Assembly (NCBI RefSeq): GCF_900156395.1
Contig: NZ_FTNL01000001.1
Span: 237,207-301,206 of the forward strand
Direction of reading: 5' to 3'
Source: Fluoribacter gormanii
GTDB lineage: Bacteria; Pseudomonadota; Gammaproteobacteria; Legionellales; Legionellaceae
DNA: 64,000 nt
Shown here: positions 1 through 10,232 of the stretch, piece after piece
How positions within the stretch are numbered: position 1 is the first letter of the stretch
How the letters are laid out: every line of letters begins with the position of its first letter
The notes under the pieces: model-generated
What the model was told of the DNA's origin: nothing
The model's database searches: none
Seen by the model: the letters and a program-made list of their open reading frames with translations, nothing else
Translations under genes and position numbers: made by a program

Positions 1-2
1 TA

Positions 3-305
3 GCCCCTCAGCCGGCTAAACTTGATTCATCTGGAGTAATTCTCAGTGCATTGAAAACTCCGGAACTGGAAGAACAGTCAGCGCCTCATCTAGCTAAAGG
101 TGATTCATCCGAAGTTACAACCAGCTCATTAAAGACTCAAGAAGATGGTAAAAAAGAGCCTCCCAGAATAATTCCACCTGAACTGAGATTTGCAGATGAT
201 GTAAAAGAACGATTGAAAAAACTGCAAGATCGATGGGATAAGGAAAAAGAACAAAAGTTGGCTCAGCCAAAACAAGACTCTTCAAGACCTCTAGTTGGGC
301 TCTAA
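3..305 (+). CDS. C-terminal part of a protein of unknown function (cut by window edge)
   Basis: The reading frame is open from base 3 to the stop at 303-305, so this is the 3' end of a longer gene; the TTG at 51 is internal and not a likely start. The visible 100 residues are hydrophilic and low in complexity, rich in Glu, Lys, Pro and Ser, with a short predicted helix (FADDVKERLKKLQDRWDKEKEQK) near the end. There is no recognisable domain. Charged, helical tails of this kind are common in Legionella effector-like proteins, but nothing here proves that role. Confidence 0.6.
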   Translation, partial: APQPAKLDSSGVILSALKTPELEEQSAPHLAKGDSSEVTTSSLKTQEDGKKEPPRIIPPELRFADDVKERLKKLQDRWDKEKEQKLAQPKQDSSRPLVGL

Positions 306-407
306 AGTAGTTTAAGAACACCAATTAATATTTTCTACTATATTAATATGTAGAATTGTCAAATTAAACTGAGGATACGTTTCTCTTTATATTTTGATGG
401 GATCTAC

Positions 408-1940
408 ATGCAAAATGCTCAAGTAAACAGTAAAAAAATAGAGAAAGTACTATTTGCCGATCGCATGATGCTGCTCGATAAAAATTTATTATTTAGCATC
501 CCTGCAAATTTTTTATGCTCATTAATAGTCTTTATTGGACTATATTCAGTGGTCAATCAAAAAGCTCTTCTTGTATGGTTTCTGGCTACGTTATCCATTT
601 TTACTGTGCAAGGAAGTTTATTTATTTTTAATTATTATCGACCTTTATCATCAGAATACTATTTAAAATGGCTCATTAGCTTTGCCATTATCTATGGTGC
701 TCTATGGGGAGTAGCGGGTTCAGTACTGATTCCTTATGACAATCTGTTGGATCAAATGCTGGTCATCATGATCATTATCGGAGTAGCGTCTGGGGGACTT
801 CATATTCTTCAGCCCAATCTTTTAGCCAGTGTCGTATTTTGTACTTTATCCATTTTTCCTCTAATTTTTTGGCTCTTCTATAATAATACGCTTACTTATT
901 GGTTGCTTGGAACCGCATTACTGATTTATTTCGGATTTCTATCGATTCTATCTTGGATAGGATATGAACTCCTTAATAAAAATTTCAAATTACGCTATGA
1001 GAATATAGATCTAATTGACGAGTTATTTCAAATCAATGCTGCTTTGGAAGAAAGTGAGTCGCGATTTCGTTCTGCATTTAATTCAGCAGCAATAGGTATG
1101 GCTATAGTTTCTCTGGAAGGACGCTGGCTAAAAGTCAATGAATCTCTTTGCCAGATTGTTGGATACTCAGAACCGGAGTTATTGAAAACTGATTTTCAAT
1201 CCATAACCTATCCAGAAGATTTAGAGCTGGATTTAAATTACATGCGGCAATTAATGGCCGGGGAAATACGATTCTATCATATGGAAAAACGCTATATTCA
1301 TAAAAATGGCGACATCATATGGATTTTACTCAGTGGTTCCTTAATCCGAGATCCAGAGAATAAACCACTTTATTTTATTGCACAAATTCAAAATATTGAT
1401 GCCCAAAAACGAGCCGAGCAAGAACTTAAATATATTGCTCATCATGATGTTTTAACTGGTTTGGGAAATAGAAAGCAATTAGAAATATCATTTGATCATG
1501 CATTAGCTTATGCGAAGCGTCACCAAAAACAAATTGCCATTTTGTTTATGGATTTGGATTATTTTAAAAGAGTAAATGACAACTTGGGACATGATATAGG
1601 CGATTTGTTATTAATCGAGATAGGAAAAAGACTAAAAACCACTTTAAGGTCTACTGATATACTTATCAGGCAAGGTGGCGATGAATTCATCATCGCAATC
1701 ACTGAATTATCTAATTCGAATTCCGTTGAAACAATAGCAAAAAAAATTCTTGCTGCTGTGGCAAAGACTATAACTATCAAACAAAATGACATTTCAATTA
1801 CGGGTAGTATTGGCATAAGTCTTTACCCATCTGATGGCTGTGATTTAAACAGTCTAATCAAACAAGCTGATGAAGCATTATATCAAGTGAAATCAACAGG
1901 AAAAAATAACTATCGATTATCCAGTGATGTATTATTGTAA
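408..1940 (+). CDS. Membrane-anchored PAS-GGDEF diguanylate cyclase
   Basis: 510 residues. Residues 28-186 contain about six hydrophobic segments forming a membrane sensor module. A PAS domain follows at roughly 214-335 (starting ESESRFRSAF, with the typical YIHKNGDIIWI strand), and a GGDEF domain at about 340-506. The active-site motif GGDEF is intact (423-427), and RSTD at 414-417, five residues upstream, matches the RxxD product-inhibition site. This predicts an active, feedback-inhibited enzyme making cyclic di-GMP from two GTP at the inner membrane in response to an unknown signal. No EAL domain is present. The gene stands alone. The ATG at 408 is preceded by only a weak ribosome binding site. 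Confidence 0.9.
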   Translation: MQNAQVNSKKIEKVLFADRMMLLDKNLLFSIPANFLCSLIVFIGLYSVVNQKALLVWFLATLSIFTVQGSLFIFNYYRPLSSEYYLKWLISFAIIYGALWGVAGSVLIPYDNLLDQMLVIMIIIGVASGGLHILQPNLLASVVFCTLSIFPLIFWLFYNNTLTYWLLGTALLIYFGFLSILSWIGYELLNKNFKLRYENIDLIDELFQINAALEESESRFRSAFNSAAIGMAIVSLEGRWLKVNESLCQIVGYSEPELLKTDFQSITYPEDLELDLNYMRQLMAGEIRFYHMEKRYIHKNGDIIWILLSGSLIRDPENKPLYFIAQIQNIDAQKRAEQELKYIAHHDVLTGLGNRKQLEISFDHALAYAKRHQKQIAILFMDLDYFKRVNDNLGHDIGDLLLIEIGKRLKTTLRSTDILIRQGGDEFIIAITELSNSNSVETIAKKILAAVAKTITIKQNDISITGSIGISLYPSDGCDLNSLIKQADEALYQVKSTGKNNYRLSSDVLL

Positions 1941-2047
1941 ACAGTAAGTAAATATTCATTGCATGTATGGATATGTTTATAAAAAAAAATTGGTGCATCA
2001 AGCAATAAATAAATTTGACTGTTTCTATTTTACAAAAACGCCTACCC

Positions 2048-2995
2048 TCAAGCAGTTAACTTATCTTTATTAATACCAAGCTCGATTGGTTGATTTTTTA
2101 AAAATGATTGTTGCGTGACAAAGCAAAAACCCTCACGACCGTCTTTAGAAAACCCTGCAACCGTATGTGATGATGGATCATTAGCCTTTAAGGTATTGAT
2201 CAATTTCAAACTCAGCTTGGGTAAACCTACGCTCAGCATACACAAATCATTATCTAAAGGTTTAATTGAAACAAATTGGGACATTTTTACTCTATTGCCC
2301 AACGGGTCAAGCCAACCGGCTACAGCAGCACTGGTTGCATCTTTTTCCTTAAGATTTGCAGAGTAAAATCCATTATCATCATTTAACCGACAAAAGGTTG
2401 TATTGATCTCATGAGCGTCTTTTTGATCGTTGTTCAATACCAATTTGCCAAACCAGGCTTTATTCCCAGTAACAAATTGCTCTTTATCATCGATACGTAA
2501 ATGCCCATTAAGCTGACTTGTTTGTAGCACCTGGAGTTTTACCCCTGGACGTAAAATCAAGGATTCATTTACGTTATTCGCTTGCTTTAACATATCAACT
2601 TTGAAGTTAAAGCCTTTTTTATCTGCTGTTTTAACACCAAAGATCCAGCTGTCATTGATCGGATTGTAACGAATAAAGGAATAACCAACATGCCAATCAA
2701 GTGGTGTTGATTGTTCTATTTTTTCTTTATCTTCGTTAAAAAATACGAGCTGATTTGTTTGTCCATCTATTAAAGCTGCTTTAGTATGGAACTCAGAACC
2801 CTGGCGCTGCATTTCAAAAAAATAGCCGTATTTGTCCCCGCTTTCATTTTTTACCATACCAGAAAAAGTCCAACTGCCTGTGGTTGAATCGATTGATTGT
2901 ACCAGTTGCGGCACTGGTTCAATTTCAGTCGCAAATAATCCTGTACTTACGTGGAACATGATTAAAAATAAAAAACAGCGAATCCAAGCAAACAT
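2048..2995 (-). CDS. Periplasmic lipocalin-like (AttH/CrtC-like) protein, tentative
   Basis: I place the start at the ATG at 2995, two bases after the lpxK stop, instead of the TTG at 3043 that would overlap lpxK. From this ATG the protein is 315 residues and begins with a hydrophobic signal sequence (FAWIRCFLFLIMFHVSTGLFA). The body is beta-rich: GSWTFSG, GYFFEMQRQG, WHVGYSFIRYN and a later GHLRID segment resemble the order of strands in the AttH/hydroxyneurosporene-synthase (CrtC-like) lipocalin fold. The match is by eye and moderate. It is the last gene of an apparent msbA-lpxK transcription unit, so an envelope role is a reasonable inference. The catalytic function is unknown. Confidence 0.55.
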   Translation of the reverse strand: MFAWIRCFLFLIMFHVSTGLFATEIEPVPQLVQSIDSTTGSWTFSGMVKNESGDKYGYFFEMQRQGSEFHTKAALIDGQTNQLVFFNEDKEKIEQSTPLDWHVGYSFIRYNPINDSWIFGVKTADKKGFNFKVDMLKQANNVNESLILRPGVKLQVLQTSQLNGHLRIDDKEQFVTGNKAWFGKLVLNNDQKDAHEINTTFCRLNDDNGFYSANLKEKDATSAAVAGWLDPLGNRVKMSQFVSIKPLDNDLCMLSVGLPKLSLKLINTLKANDPSSHTVAGFSKDGREGFCFVTQQSFLKNQPIELGINKDKLTA

Positions 2996-2997
2996 AA

Positions 2998-4035
2998 TCA
3001 GCAATAACCTTTTAACTGTTGATGTAACCACAATGCGTCCCAAAATGCATCATCCAATACGGCGTCTACGGGTAAATAATGCATGTTATCCGAGCTGAAT
3101 GCTCGACACTTCACAGCATCTTTTTCCGTCATAATAATAAGTGATTTCGTATAATTCAAATCATCTGGCTTAAACTGATAATGATCAGGATAAGAGCAGG
3201 TATCGAATTCTATCCCTAATTGCAACAAAGTGGAATAAAAACGTTGCGGATTACCTATTGCAGCAATCGCCTCCCACTTTTCATTTAATTTATGTGGATC
3301 AATTTCCTCATCTGTACCTAATTTCTTAATTTTGCCAGGTCTCAATACCATTGGATATGTATTAGATTTGTTTTGAAAGGTTACTGCAGAGTGGGGATCT
3401 TTCATCGATACTGTATTCGAATCCTTATGCCACTTACCTTCATTCACCACAATAAAATCAACCAGCTCTAAACGTGCAGCAGATTCTCTCAGTGGGCCTG
3501 CCGGCAAACAAAGGCCATTACCTAATCCTCGAGTTCCATCAATAACTGCTATTTCAATAGCTCGTCCCATACGGTAATGTTGCAACCCATCATCACTAAT
3601 AATGATTTGGCTTTGATGATTTTCCAAAAGATAGCGGACAGCCTCAGTTCGTTTAGGTGCAATCACTACAGGACATTTGGTTTTTTGTGCCAATAGTAAA
3701 GGCTCATCTCCAACCTTTATAGCAGAGTCATTAACATGTACTTCATAGGGAAAATGCTTGGTTGCTGCACCATAACCACGGCTAACGATACCAACTCGTA
3801 ATCCTTTTTGTTGTATTCTCTTGGCCAACTCGATAACTAAAGGGGTTTTTCCTACTCCTCCAACCGTTATATTACCAACAACAATTAGCGGAACTGGGCA
3901 GTTTATTTGGCTAAACCGTTGCAAAAAATAGCGCCTGGATGAAACTACACCGGAATATACCCACGACAATGGTCGCAACACCCATTGAAGTGGATGATCC
4001 TTGCTGTACCATAATTTATCCAGGAAAGCAGACAT
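2998..4035 (-). CDS. lpxK: Tetraacyldisaccharide 4'-kinase LpxK
   Basis: 345 residues, the usual family length. LpxK phosphorylates the 4' position of the tetraacyl-disaccharide 1-phosphate to form lipid IVA at the inner membrane. The N terminus carries the family pattern [18 protein letters not shown] followed by the P-loop [12 protein letters not shown] near residues 54-65; [13 protein letters not shown] and the acidic [13 protein letters not shown] segment are further hallmarks. Its ATG overlaps the msbA stop (TGATG), so the two are translationally coupled. That msbA-lpxK order is widely conserved in gammaproteobacteria. Confidence 0.96.
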   Translation of the reverse strand: MSAFLDKLWYSKDHPLQWVLRPLSWVYSGVVSSRRYFLQRFSQINCPVPLIVVGNITVGGVGKTPLVIELAKRIQQKGLRVGIVSRGYGAATKHFPYEVHVNDSAIKVGDEPLLLAQKTKCPVVIAPKRTEAVRYLLENHQSQIIISDDGLQHYRMGRAIEIAVIDGTRGLGNGLCLPAGPLRESAARLELVDFIVVNEGKWHKDSNTVSMKDPHSAVTFQNKSNTYPMVLRPGKIKKLGTDEEIDPHKLNEKWEAIAAIGNPQRFYSTLLQLGIEFDTCSYPDHYQFKPDDLNYTKSLIIMTEKDAVKCRAFSSDNMHYLPVDAVLDDAFWDALWLHQQLKGYC

Positions 4036-5801
4036 CAGGCTACCACATCCTCACGAATCATATCTATGTGCTGCATCCCTTGAAGTTGTGCGTAATAGCC
4101 CTTCAAATCAAGTAGTTCTTGATGAGCTCCTTGCTCTATAATACGTCCGTGTTGCATCACTATAATTTTATCCGCATGCATAATCGTCGATAAACGATGC
4201 GCAATGACCAGTGTAGTGCGATTTTTCATCACTTCATCCAAGGCGATTTGGATGTATCGCTCTGACTCACTATCCAAAGCAGATGTTGCTTCATCAAGAA
4301 TTAAAATGGGTGCATCCTTTAAAATAGCACGCGCAATGGCTATCCTTTGTCGCTGACCACCAGAGAGTAATACACCATTCTCACCAATAAGCGTATCATA
4401 ACCCTCTGGAAAACGGCTAATAAATTCGTCAGCAAAAGCCATTTTGGCTGCTTGAATAATTTGTTGACGGCTTACATCCGAACGACCGTATGCTATATTA
4501 TTGGCTAAAGTATCATTAAATAATGTCACATTTTGACTTACTAAAGCCATTTGTTCACGCAAACTGGACAAGCTTATTTGATTAATGGGTGTATTATCCA
4601 GAGTAATAACACCTTCTGTCACTTCGTAAAAACGAGGTAATAAACTGGCAATAGTTGTTTTTCCACTTCCAGAATGACCTACCAATGCTACCGTTTTACC
4701 AGCTTCAACAGTAAAACTTACATCATGTAATATCCGCTCCCCTTGCCTGTAAGCATAAGAGACATGTTTAAACTCAAGAGCCCCCTGTGATCTTTGCGAC
4801 AAAACGATCCCTTGTTCTTGCTCAATAGGTCGATCCAACATGGAGAATACACTTTCTGCACCAGCTAAACCTTTTTGTATTACGGCATTCAAGGTAGTTA
4901 GGGTTTTCATCGGTTTAATTAGCTGGATCATTGCAGCAATAATTGCTAAAAAAGAACCAGCAGAAATAATCACTACTGTAGACAATTGAATTGCTGCTCC
5001 AATGATTGCTGCAATACCTATCGCAATCACGATTTGCACCCCCGACACATTAAGCGCCTTACTTGCAGCAACTTTCATATCATTTTGGCGAGAATGCTCT
5101 ATGGCGTTACAAAATTTTCCAGATTCATAAGCAGCCCCTCCAAATATACGCACTACTTTATAACCCTCAATCGCTTCGCTAGCAATTTCAGTAACCTCTC
5201 CCATAGTTTTTTGTACTTTATGACTTATACGTCGAACGCGCTTATTTGTATAGTTCACAATTAAGCCAACAAAAGGAATAGTTAACAGAAACATGAGTGA
5301 TAACTGCCAGCAAATGACCATCATGACAGTGAGAAAACCTATAATTAAACAAATATTTTGGACAATGTCCGTTAAAGCATCTGCGCTGACCTGTGCGACT
5401 TGTTCCACGTCATACAAAATTTTGGAAAGCATTTGTCCTGAAGTTGCTTCGTCATAAAAATCAGCAGGCAAATGAAGAATATGATTAAAAACTTTTTCCC
5501 TTAATACTTTAACCACAGAGCGGGCAACCCAAGTCATACAATAACTGCCCAATGAACTAACAAGTCCCCTCAAGGTAATTCCTATTAAAACGATATAAGG
5601 AATTTTCTTAATAAAATCCATATCGACATTAATAAAGCTTTTATCGAAAAAAGGACGCATCATGTATGTAAAACCAGCGTCAATCAGGGAATACAAAATG
5701 TTGGCAAATATACCTAAAGCCAGTATGGGCCAAAACGGTTTCACATAAGCTAACAAACGTTTGTATAAAATGCTGGTTTTAACAGAAAGTTTCTTTTTCA
5801 T
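4035..5801 (-). CDS. msbA: Lipid A export ABC transporter MsbA
   Basis: 588 residues: an N-terminal transmembrane domain with about six helices (roughly 20-310) fused to an ABC ATPase domain. The nucleotide-binding half shows Walker [10 protein letters not shown], signature [14 protein letters not shown], Walker [13 protein letters not shown] and the switch histidine in IAHRLST. MsbA flips core-lipid A across the inner membrane as a homodimer. It is the first gene of msbA-lpxK-(lipocalin-like). The start ATG at 5801 follows an approximately 180-bp spacer that holds only a degenerate palindrome (around 5890-5960). Confidence 0.96.
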   Translation of the reverse strand: MKKKLSVKTSILYKRLLAYVKPFWPILALGIFANILYSLIDAGFTYMMRPFFDKSFINVDMDFIKKIPYIVLIGITLRGLVSSLGSYCMTWVARSVVKVLREKVFNHILHLPADFYDEATSGQMLSKILYDVEQVAQVSADALTDIVQNICLIIGFLTVMMVICWQLSLMFLLTIPFVGLIVNYTNKRVRRISHKVQKTMGEVTEIASEAIEGYKVVRIFGGAAYESGKFCNAIEHSRQNDMKVAASKALNVSGVQIVIAIGIAAIIGAAIQLSTVVIISAGSFLAIIAAMIQLIKPMKTLTTLNAVIQKGLAGAESVFSMLDRPIEQEQGIVLSQRSQGALEFKHVSYAYRQGERILHDVSFTVEAGKTVALVGHSGSGKTTIASLLPRFYEVTEGVITLDNTPINQISLSSLREQMALVSQNVTLFNDTLANNIAYGRSDVSRQQIIQAAKMAFADEFISRFPEGYDTLIGENGVLLSGGQRQRIAIARAILKDAPILILDEATSALDSESERYIQIALDEVMKNRTTLVIAHRLSTIMHADKIIVMQHGRIIEQGAHQELLDLKGYYAQLQGMQHIDMIREDVVA

Positions 5802-5982
5802 GACTCAAGTAACACAATCGAAACATGGGTTATTGTAACTGTTATTACAGGGAAGTGCTAATATTCATTAAAATACAAAATGTAACCTGAGAGCGGTATC
5901 GCGGCCTCAGGCTATAACTAAGTTACGTCGCTTCGCAAACCTAATTATGCTGCGGCAGCTACAAAATTGGATGGGATTCATG

Positions 5983-6765
5983 TCATTCCAAGGTCATTTT
6001 GATACGGGTATAAGCGCAATGGAAACCTATTTTTTGTACGTTACAATCAGAAACGCTCCCAGGCTCTGTAGTAACCATTGCCCAAGAAACCCCTTGTTGT
6101 TTTGCGCTATTCAATCGAGCTTTTAGTAATCTTTTTTGTAATCCTTTCTCTCGATAAGCCGGCAAAGTGCTCGTCACCCCTAAATCACAGAAATCGCCGT
6201 GAATGGCAATCGAAGCACCGGCTACAATTACCTCTTTATCATAAACAGCATAAGCGCTTACTCCTTTGGATTGAGCATAACGAGAAAATTGATCTTCAGC
6301 TTCAGGAGCATCAAAACCTAAGGCAACCTTTTTGGCCCATTCACTCAATTCATGCGATTCTATTTCTTTAACGGTTAAGGGGTCTGCCGCGCAGTTATGA
6401 GGCTGATATGTGTTTAAATCCAATATTGAGACATTGTTTAACTCACTGATGCAATAACCACGCTGGCTTAAAAATATTGTAAGTTCATTCCCCACAAAAG
6501 GGCATAATTCAATATCTACACGAGTATGATTTAATGTTTTATAAAAATGTTCTATTCGCTCTATTTCAGACTGAAAATGCGCAAGTTTTGTAGCAAATCC
6601 CCACCCTACTACTTGTGACAAGTATGAATCAGCCCCTGAAAAACAAGCAGCACCTCCATTAAGTTCCAATATTTTTCCTTGTGGATACTGCTTGGTTACC
6701 TCTATATGGGTTTGCTTGATGCACGATTCCATTTGCCTCGCCAGATCTTTAGTAATGCATTTCAT
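5983..6765 (-). CDS. GNAT-family N-acetyltransferase
   Basis: About 260 residues from the ATG at 6765, which has a GAGG about 12 bases upstream; the longer frame starting with TTG at 6786 has none. The C-terminal half carries the GNAT core: AYAVYDKEVIVAGAS, then LGVTSTLPAYREKGLQKRLLKARL, matching the acetyl-CoA-binding RxxGxG/A motif in slightly changed form (REKGLQ), and a closing NVQKIGFHCAYTRIKM strand. The N-terminal half looks like a degenerate second GNAT fold, as seen in two-domain GNATs. The substrate is unknown. It lies between msbA and pyrD on the same strand but is separated by spacers, so co-transcription is uncertain. Confidence 0.75.
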   Translation of the reverse strand: MKCITKDLARQMESCIKQTHIEVTKQYPQGKILELNGGAACFSGADSYLSQVVGWGFATKLAHFQSEIERIEHFYKTLNHTRVDIELCPFVGNELTIFLSQRGYCISELNNVSILDLNTYQPHNCAADPLTVKEIESHELSEWAKKVALGFDAPEAEDQFSRYAQSKGVSAYAVYDKEVIVAGASIAIHGDFCDLGVTSTLPAYREKGLQKRLLKARLNSAKQQGVSWAMVTTEPGSVSDCNVQKIGFHCAYTRIKMTLE

Positions 6766-6835
6766 CTTGAATATTATCCTCAGCAAATCGTGGTAAAAAT
6801 AAAGAAGAGATCATAACCGGACACCATTCACTGTT

Positions 6836-7831
6836 TTATTTCAATCCTTTTGACAATTCATATACCAAACCAGGTCCTTGATAAATCAAACCGGTATACA
6901 CTTGAATTAATGAAGCACCAGCATCCAATTTAGCCTGAGCACTGTCACAATTATCAATGCCCCCTACCCCGATCAAGCTCACATCATCACCCACATATTG
7001 TTTTAGCAAACGCAAACACTGGGTAGATAACTGCCACAGAGGTTTACCACTTAGCCCTCCAGTTTCCTCTGCATGGGAAACGTGACTCACTCCAGTCCGA
7101 GAGCAAGTTGTATTCGTCGCAATAATTCCTTCAATACCATGCTGTAAAATCACTTCAGTCATCTGCTTTAATGTTTCTGAATCTTCATCTGGCGATACTT
7201 TAACCACTAAGGGGACATGGCGCTGAAATTTATCTGACAATTTAATTTGTTCAGCCTGTATTTGCGACAATAAATTGGCAAAATATTCCTTTTGCTGTAA
7301 TTGGCGTAAATCCGGAGTATTCGGTGAAGAAATGTTGATGGTCACATATGAGGCATACTGATATACTTTACCCAGACAAAGAATGTAATCATCTGCAGCA
7401 TGTTGCAACGAAGTATCTTTATTTTTGCCAATATTAATACCCAAGATTCCTTTGTAGCGTGACTTTTTTACATGCCCTACCAATGCATCAACACCGTGAT
7501 TATTAAACCCCATACGATTGATAATCGCATGAGCCTCTGGCAAACGAAATAATCTCGGCTTAGGATTACCGATTTGTGGTCTTGGCGTAACAGTACCTAC
7601 TTCAATGAAGGAAAAACCCAATTTGGCTAATGCATCTAAATGCTCTCCATTCTTATCCAAACCTGCCGCCAAACCGACAACATGTGGAAATTGCAATCCG
7701 AGAGCCTCAACAGGTTTTGGCGTCACCTTTTTAAAACAAAACTTGGGTACGTAATGCAAGGCAGACAAACTAAAAGTATGCGCATTTTCAGGATCCATAC
7801 TAAATAGTAGAGGACGTAACATCGAATACAT
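6836..7831 (-). CDS. pyrD: Dihydroorotate dehydrogenase (quinone), class 2
   Basis: 331 residues. It oxidises dihydroorotate to orotate with quinone in pyrimidine synthesis, as a peripheral inner-membrane flavoprotein. The N-terminal amphipathic helix ([25 protein letters not shown]) is the class 2 membrane-binding segment. FMN and substrate motifs are visible: [59 protein letters not shown] (with the catalytic Ser region), VVKVSPD and GGLSGKPL, then LIGVGGI and [15 protein letters not shown] at the end. AAGG lies seven bases before the ATG. The gene is followed upstream by a strong inverted repeat. Confidence 0.96.
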   Translation of the reverse strand: MYSMLRPLLFSMDPENAHTFSLSALHYVPKFCFKKVTPKPVEALGLQFPHVVGLAAGLDKNGEHLDALAKLGFSFIEVGTVTPRPQIGNPKPRLFRLPEAHAIINRMGFNNHGVDALVGHVKKSRYKGILGINIGKNKDTSLQHAADDYILCLGKVYQYASYVTINISSPNTPDLRQLQQKEYFANLLSQIQAEQIKLSDKFQRHVPLVVKVSPDEDSETLKQMTEVILQHGIEGIIATNTTCSRTGVSHVSHAEETGGLSGKPLWQLSTQCLRLLKQYVGDDVSLIGVGGIDNCDSAQAKLDAGASLIQVYTGLIYQGPGLVYELSKGLK

Positions 7832-7846
7832 AAAAAAACCTTGTGA

Positions 7847-7918
7847 CCTGGGTGAAGCGAAGCGAAACCCGGGTTTGGGTTAATTCTGAACTCCTGGTTT
7901 CGCTTCGCTTCACCCAGG
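7847..7918. repeat. REP-like palindromic element
   Basis: A perfect 23-bp inverted repeat (7847-7869 and 7896-7918, beginning CCTGGGTGAAGCGAAGCG) around a 26-bp centre. The same TGGGTGAAGCGAAGCG core recurs at 28217-28293 and in decayed form elsewhere in the window. It sits between pyrD and the methyltransferase gene and could also form a transcript-ending hairpin. Confidence 0.85.
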
Positions 7919-7927
7919 CTGCATTAA

Positions 7928-8611
7928 TTAAATATCACATTTCTGTGCCCAAACTCGCAACATGGCGCTTTCAGACTTATGTAAATGATAATCAACTTCT
8001 CTAATTTCTACACCATAACCTTCCTTTTGCAGTGCCAACAATACAGGACCTAAAAACTCAGAAGTTTTTCCGTCCATATCATTTAAGGGAAAAATTCTTA
8101 CCTCCTTTGCTACTCTTGCTAATTCACGAATTACATTTAAATGAAATTCGACAGTCTGATCTTCCAAATCTGCAAATAAGTAATTCGTACTTAACGCAAA
8201 ATCAAAAGAGAAATCGGGATAAGGTAAATGATAATCTGCTGCACCATAATATCGTCCTTCAGCCTTACCTTGCTCGTAATCTGCAAAAAATTTCTTCATT
8301 CCATTTCGTCGATGTTCTAGCAGCTGTTCTAATCTTCCGAATCGACTGAAATCAAATTGATCGTGTTGTTTACCTACTTCATCTGCCATTTGTGCAAAAA
8401 TCATAATCGCTTTGGAGGATAAGGTATCTTTGTCCAAAACAAACAAGGGATCACAACTGACTGCTTGATGCGCTTCTTGAAATTGTTGAGCGTTTACTGC
8501 ACTGGGACCACATCCATATTCCAATATCTTTGAATTCATATCTTCTTGAGACAAATCAAACATCTCACGATACTCATCAACACTATGTCCCCAGAGTACT
8601 AATTTACGCAT
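7928..8611 (-). CDS. Class I SAM-dependent methyltransferase-like protein
   Basis: 227 residues. The SAM-binding motif I is ILEYGCGPSAVN (about residues 29-40), followed by a motif-II-like acidic strand VSCDPLFVLD and, later, DFALSTNYLFADLEDQTVEFHLNVIRELARVA, which matches the motif-IV/post-motif layout of methyltransferase domains. The opening MRKLVLWGHSVDEYREMFDLS is typical of a Legionella-type uncharacterised methyltransferase. The substrate cannot be named. It is a single minus-strand gene; its upstream region is shared with the isovaleryl-CoA dehydrogenase operon on the other strand. Confidence 0.75.
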   Translation of the reverse strand: MRKLVLWGHSVDEYREMFDLSQEDMNSKILEYGCGPSAVNAQQFQEAHQAVSCDPLFVLDKDTLSSKAIMIFAQMADEVGKQHDQFDFSRFGRLEQLLEHRRNGMKKFFADYEQGKAEGRYYGAADYHLPYPDFSFDFALSTNYLFADLEDQTVEFHLNVIRELARVAKEVRIFPLNDMDGKTSEFLGPVLLALQKEGYGVEIREVDYHLHKSESAMLRVWAQKCDI

Positions 8612-8659
8612 GAATGACTCTCCTAAATAGATAAAACTAAACGCTGAAACTTTAGCTGT

Positions 8660-8716
8660 AACTACCTCTAAAAGCTCGGTAGTTTTTCCATTGGCCTAAG
8701 ATTAGGCGATTTTTTT
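8660..8716 (+). terminator. Two tandem terminator-like hairpins in a 450-bp gene-free stretch
   Basis: Within the gap 8612-9059, the plus strand holds AACTACC (8660-8666) pairing with GGTAGTT (8678-8684) and running into TTT, then GCCTAA (8694-8699) pairing with TTAGGC (8702-8707) and followed by seven T (8710-8716). Both have the form of Rho-independent terminators read on the plus strand, yet no plus-strand gene lies upstream. They may end a small RNA starting near 8600, or act in a leader of the operon at 9060. The rest of the gap is AT-rich with no other gene that I can see. Confidence 0.5.
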
Positions 8717-8916
8717 AATCAGGTAAAGGAGCATTTAAAAAACACTCCTACTCTGAAACTCAATATCAAAATCAATAATATCTAATATCTTCCCACTTTA
8801 ACTTAGATCAAGCAGTTCAATCCCCTAAAAGCTCATTTCATCAAGGGTTGTTTGAATTGGTTGATCAAATCATTTCTTAAACTTTTTCAATAGAAAAAAA
8901 GATCTGAGAAATTCTA

Positions 8917-8945
8917 TTTGCATCTTCAACTTGATTGGGTATAGT
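8917..8945 (+). promoter_or_regulatory. Possible sigma-70 promoter of the leucine degradation operon
   Basis: TTTGCA (8917-8922) and TATAGT (8940-8945) are separated by 17 bases, about 115 bases before the ATG at 9060. The -35 is weak. This would place transcription start downstream of the tandem hairpins at 8660-8716. Confidence 0.35.
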
Positions 8946-9059
8946 CTAACACATTTATAAAAATCAACAGACTACTCACTCTGCATTAATATACGCCGAG
9001 TTTTTAACGCTCATTAAAATTTGCATCAAGTAAGTAGTTACAACAACAGGAAGTCAGCT

Positions 9060-10220
9060 ATGTACACAGGACCGAACTATCAACTCGGTGAAACTTACGA
9101 TATGTTGCGCGACAGTGTCTACCAATTTGCTCGTGCTGAAATTGCTCCACTTGCTGCTCAAATTGACGAAAGCAACACATTTCCCAATCATTTATGGCGT
9201 AAACTAGGTGATATGGGGTTATTGGGAATTACTGCCAGTGAAGAATATGGTGGTGCCGATATGGGATATCTTGCACATGTCATCGCAATGGAAGAGATTT
9301 CTCGGGCATCTGCCTCTATAGGCCTGAGTTACGGTGCTCACTCCAATTTATGCGTCAACCAAATCAATTTAAATGGTAATCATTCGCAAAAACAAAAATA
9401 TCTGCCTAAACTTATTAGTGGAGAATATGTTGGGGCTCTGGCTATGAGTGAATCCAACTCAGGATCCGATGTAGTCAGTATGCAATTACATGCTCGTCCA
9501 GCAGGCGATAAATATATTCTCAACGGCACCAAAATGTGGATAACCAATGGGCCTGATGCCGATGTTCTGGTCGTTTATGCCAAAACAGACAAACAGGCTG
9601 CGAGTAAAGGAATCACTGCCTTTCTGATTGAAAAAGGAATGCCCGGCTTTAAAACAGCTCAAAAACTCGACAAGTTAGGAATGCGCGGCTCAAATACCTG
9701 CGAATTGGTATTTGAACAATGTGAAGTCCCTGCTGAACAAGTTTTGGGTGAAGTGAATCAAGGTGTTAAAGTACTAATGAGTGGGCTTGATTATGAGCGT
9801 ACTATTTTGGCCGCAGGTCCAGTAGGGATTATGCAGGCCTGTATGGATGTGGTTTTACCTTATGTACATGAACGTAAACAATTTGAACAACCCATAGGGG
9901 AATTTCAATTCATCCAAGGCAAATTAGCAGATATGTACACTGACCTGGGCGCATCAAGAGCCTATTTATATGCCATTGCCCGAGCTTGTGATCAAGGTAA
10001 CGTCAGTCGCAAAGATGCTGCAAGCGTGATCTTGTATACGGCAGAAAAAGCAACACAAATGGCATTACAGGCAATTCAAATTCTTGGTGGTAATGGATAT
10101 ATTAATGAATATCCTACAGGACGTTTACTGCGTGATGCAAAATTGTATGAAATTGGGGCTGGTACTTCTGAAATTAGAAGAATGCTTATTGGACGAGAAC
10201 TTTTTAAAGAAACAGCATAA
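9060..10220 (+). CDS. liuA: Isovaleryl-CoA dehydrogenase
   Basis: 386 residues from the ATG at 9060, which has AGGA eight bases upstream; the frame's earlier TTG at 9021 is not used. This FAD enzyme oxidises isovaleryl-CoA to 3-methylcrotonyl-CoA in leucine degradation. Acyl-CoA dehydrogenase motifs are clear: [71 protein letters not shown], then [35 protein letters not shown] at the end. The length and the downstream methylcrotonyl-CoA carboxylase genes point to isovaleryl-CoA over other short-chain substrates. The glutamate of YERTI is in the position expected for the base in isovaleryl-type enzymes. First gene of the liu-type run. Confidence 0.93.
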   Translation: MYTGPNYQLGETYDMLRDSVYQFARAEIAPLAAQIDESNTFPNHLWRKLGDMGLLGITASEEYGGADMGYLAHVIAMEEISRASASIGLSYGAHSNLCVNQINLNGNHSQKQKYLPKLISGEYVGALAMSESNSGSDVVSMQLHARPAGDKYILNGTKMWITNGPDADVLVVYAKTDKQAASKGITAFLIEKGMPGFKTAQKLDKLGMRGSNTCELVFEQCEVPAEQVLGEVNQGVKVLMSGLDYERTILAAGPVGIMQACMDVVLPYVHERKQFEQPIGEFQFIQGKLADMYTDLGASRAYLYAIARACDQGNVSRKDAASVILYTAEKATQMALQAIQILGGNGYINEYPTGRLLRDAKLYEIGAGTSEIRRMLIGRELFKETA

Positions 10221-10232
10221 GGAAGAATGAAA

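Noticed and set aside
325..347. Two TTAATAT copies upstream of the diguanylate cyclase as a possible PmrA site
   Set aside because: Their spacing is 18 bases, not 11, and the leading C is missing; more likely AT-rich background.
5880..5960. REP-like element upstream of msbA
   Set aside because: Isolated GCGGC/GCCGC-like bases and a CTTCGC string, but no convincing arms.
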